Source: Firmicutes bacterium CAG:95 (GTDB taxonomy: Bacteria; Bacillota; Clostridia; Lachnospirales; Lachnospiraceae). Taken from it: DNA of 22,496 nucleotides. A program made the translations under genes and the position numbers. The notes under the pieces are model-generated. The model saw only the letters and a program-made list of their open reading frames with translations. It searched no databases and was not told the DNA's origin. Location of the stretch: the NCBI GenBank assembly GCA_000438155.1, contig FR902959.1:596-23091 (forward strand). The letters run 5' to 3'. Positions 21,403 through 22,496 of this stretch are shown here, piece by piece; position 1 is the first letter of the stretch; every line of letters begins with the position of its first letter.

Positions 21403-22496
21403 CTATTTATCTCCCCTCTGCAGGTTCTTTAGAAAATCAACCAGATATGTTTCTGAATCAGCGCTATGGATAAACTGACTATCGTAAACGACATCACCAT
21501 ATCCCTTACGCCCTTTTTCAAGCAGGTGATAATAATGCTGATCCTCTTTGTCCTTTTTCCAGTAACAATGCCGTTGTGGATATTCAGCCACTACCAATCG
21601 GCTGCCGTCGCGAAAATCAAACTTGTAGTAATTAACGTCAATATGTTCATCCCGATACCACAGTCCCCAATTCCTGTAATTTGCAAGCCACTCTTTACGT
21701 TGGTCGTTATTCTTCAACAGTGGAATTTCCAGTTGTTCCGGTTCCTGTTTCGATTGTTCTTCCACATCCTCCAGGTCGCACAACATGCCTGCTAGCGCCC
21801 CGACCACAACTTTACGCTCCCATATGTATCCCTCCGGAAGCGGATCTACCGCATCAATCTCCACACACTCCTGCAGTTCGTTTTTCTTCTTCTCCAACAA
21901 TCTCCGCAGCTTAGTCAGCTCATCATCCGGCGTAATCTGTTTATCAGATCGTTCCGGAATCCAGCCGCATCTGCCATTGCAGCTGCGCTCACACTGTGCA
22001 CAGCACTGTATTCCATCGACACCGCAGCAGGCACAGAATCCGGATTCTGACATTCCGGTAATACATTTTCTCGGTTTGCTATCGCCCTTTTCCAGAAATT
22101 GCGACGTCGCAACCATTTCCTTTTTCTTTTCTTCGACCTCCCGGTACTCGCCGTCAATTATCACTTCCGCTGCTTCGGGTATGGGATCCTTTTTCTGTTT
22201 ATCCTGCTTCTTAATCCCCCTTACCTGCCTGATTGTCATGTCCGGAGTTACTTTTTCTTCCAACTCCTTCGGCATACTCAGCATCTCGATCAATAAACCC
22301 GGACTGTAATCTCTATACCTTTCTGCGATTTCCATACTGTTTCCGTTCCAGCTATATTTGTTGTTCAGGTTTATAAATCTGCTGGCCATGGTATAGTCGA
22401 TACCTAGCTCCTGTGTGAGATATTCATCCAGACAGCTGTACCGGATCTCCCATAGTTTCTTATCCCTCATCTGCTTAAGCATATAGCCAATCTGTA
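21403..22496 (-). CDS. Cys-rich early-region DNA-associated protein, 5' truncated by window
   Basis: The frame is open through the right edge; residues QIGY precede the first internal Met (22482), so the true start lies outside. Counting from that Met, residues 1-90 (LTQELGIDYTMASRFINLNN, MTIRQVRGIKKQ) resemble the N-terminal segment of Clostridia phage/element proteins carrying a possible HTH. A striking Cys cluster follows (CITGMSESGFCACCGVDG, 140-157; more Cys at 160, 161, 164, 168, 172 ending NGRCGWI), probably metal binding. The C-terminal 100 residues are aromatic and acidic (YYKFDFRDGSRLVVAEYPQR). Probably replication or recombination related by position; exact role unknown. Confidence 0.75.
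   Translation of the reverse strand, partial: QIGYMLKQMRDKKLWEIRYSCLDEYLTQELGIDYTMASRFINLNNKYSWNGNSMEIAERYRDYSPGLLIEMLSMPKELEEKVTPDMTIRQVRGIKKQDKQKKDPIPEAAEVIIDGEYREVEEKKKEMVATSQFLEKGDSKPRKCITGMSESGFCACCGVDGIQCCAQCERSCNGRCGWIPERSDKQITPDDELTKLRRLLEKKKNELQECVEIDAVDPLPEGYIWERKVVVGALAGMLCDLEDVEEQSKQEPEQLEIPLLKNNDQRKEWLANYRNWGLWYRDEHIDVNYYKFDFRDGSRLVVAEYPQRHCYWKKDKEDQHYYHLLEKGRKGYGDVVYDSQFIHSADSETYLVDFLKNLQRGDK

Noticed and set aside
1..22496. CRISPR arrays, rRNA, insertion sequences
   Set aside because: No regularly spaced repeats, rRNA-like sequence or transposase seen on either strand.

Overview
The window is a stretch of a tailed-phage genome (prophage or integrative phage) from a low-to-mid GC Firmicute, most likely a Clostridia/Lachnospiraceae host. 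The reasons are strong AGGAGG-type ribosome sites, frequent ATGA/GTGA translational overlaps, and families typical of those phages: SPP1-type portal, Phage_min_cap2 MuF, Gp20 scaffold, Minor_capsid_2 and _3, Gp15, a cysteine-rich KTR zinc ribbon, and a Cys-rich early protein. Every convincing protein gene is on the minus strand, so the map reads right to left. Host and family assignments come from sequence features and recalled family hallmarks; no search was run.

Right end (22496-18900): a 5'-truncated Cys-rich DNA-metabolism-type protein, a 63-aa ORF, a Dam-family N6-adenine methylase (probable TTG start), a 60-aa ORF, then a complete tyrosine recombinase. The 205-bp gap before the recombinase holds two tandem plus-strand promoters, each followed within about 50 nt by a terminator-like hairpin, and a minus-strand promoter whose -10 overlaps one of them. 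Next comes a HEPN-like gene (18293-18805) with its own near-consensus promoter, built like a phage moron.

Head module (18252-9025): a putative late promoter, then immediately a terminator-like leader, terS, terL, portal, a MuF protein carrying a C-terminal HExxH metallopeptidase-like domain, a 55-aa KTR zinc ribbon, a second terminator-like element, a tRNA-like gene, a GC-rich hairpin, scaffold, major capsid protein and head-tail connector/closure proteins.

Tail module (9028-1): tail terminator, tail tube, two assembly-chaperone genes, a third element, a 926-aa tape measure (siphovirus tail), distal tail/hub proteins, an Ig-like protein and baseplate/fibre-associated proteins running off the left edge.

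The most unusual feature is a 15-nt motif, AGMGCCTAAGMGCCA, present three times on the minus strand. Each copy lies at the foot of a long hairpin: before terS, before tRNA/scaffold, and before the tape measure. Two copies are textbook terminators placed so close to the next gene that it must be reached by read-through. One sits at the very start of the presumed late transcript, and one overlaps the end of the KTR zinc-ribbon gene. I infer a phage late-gene attenuation/antitermination system, possibly served by the KTR protein; this is untested.
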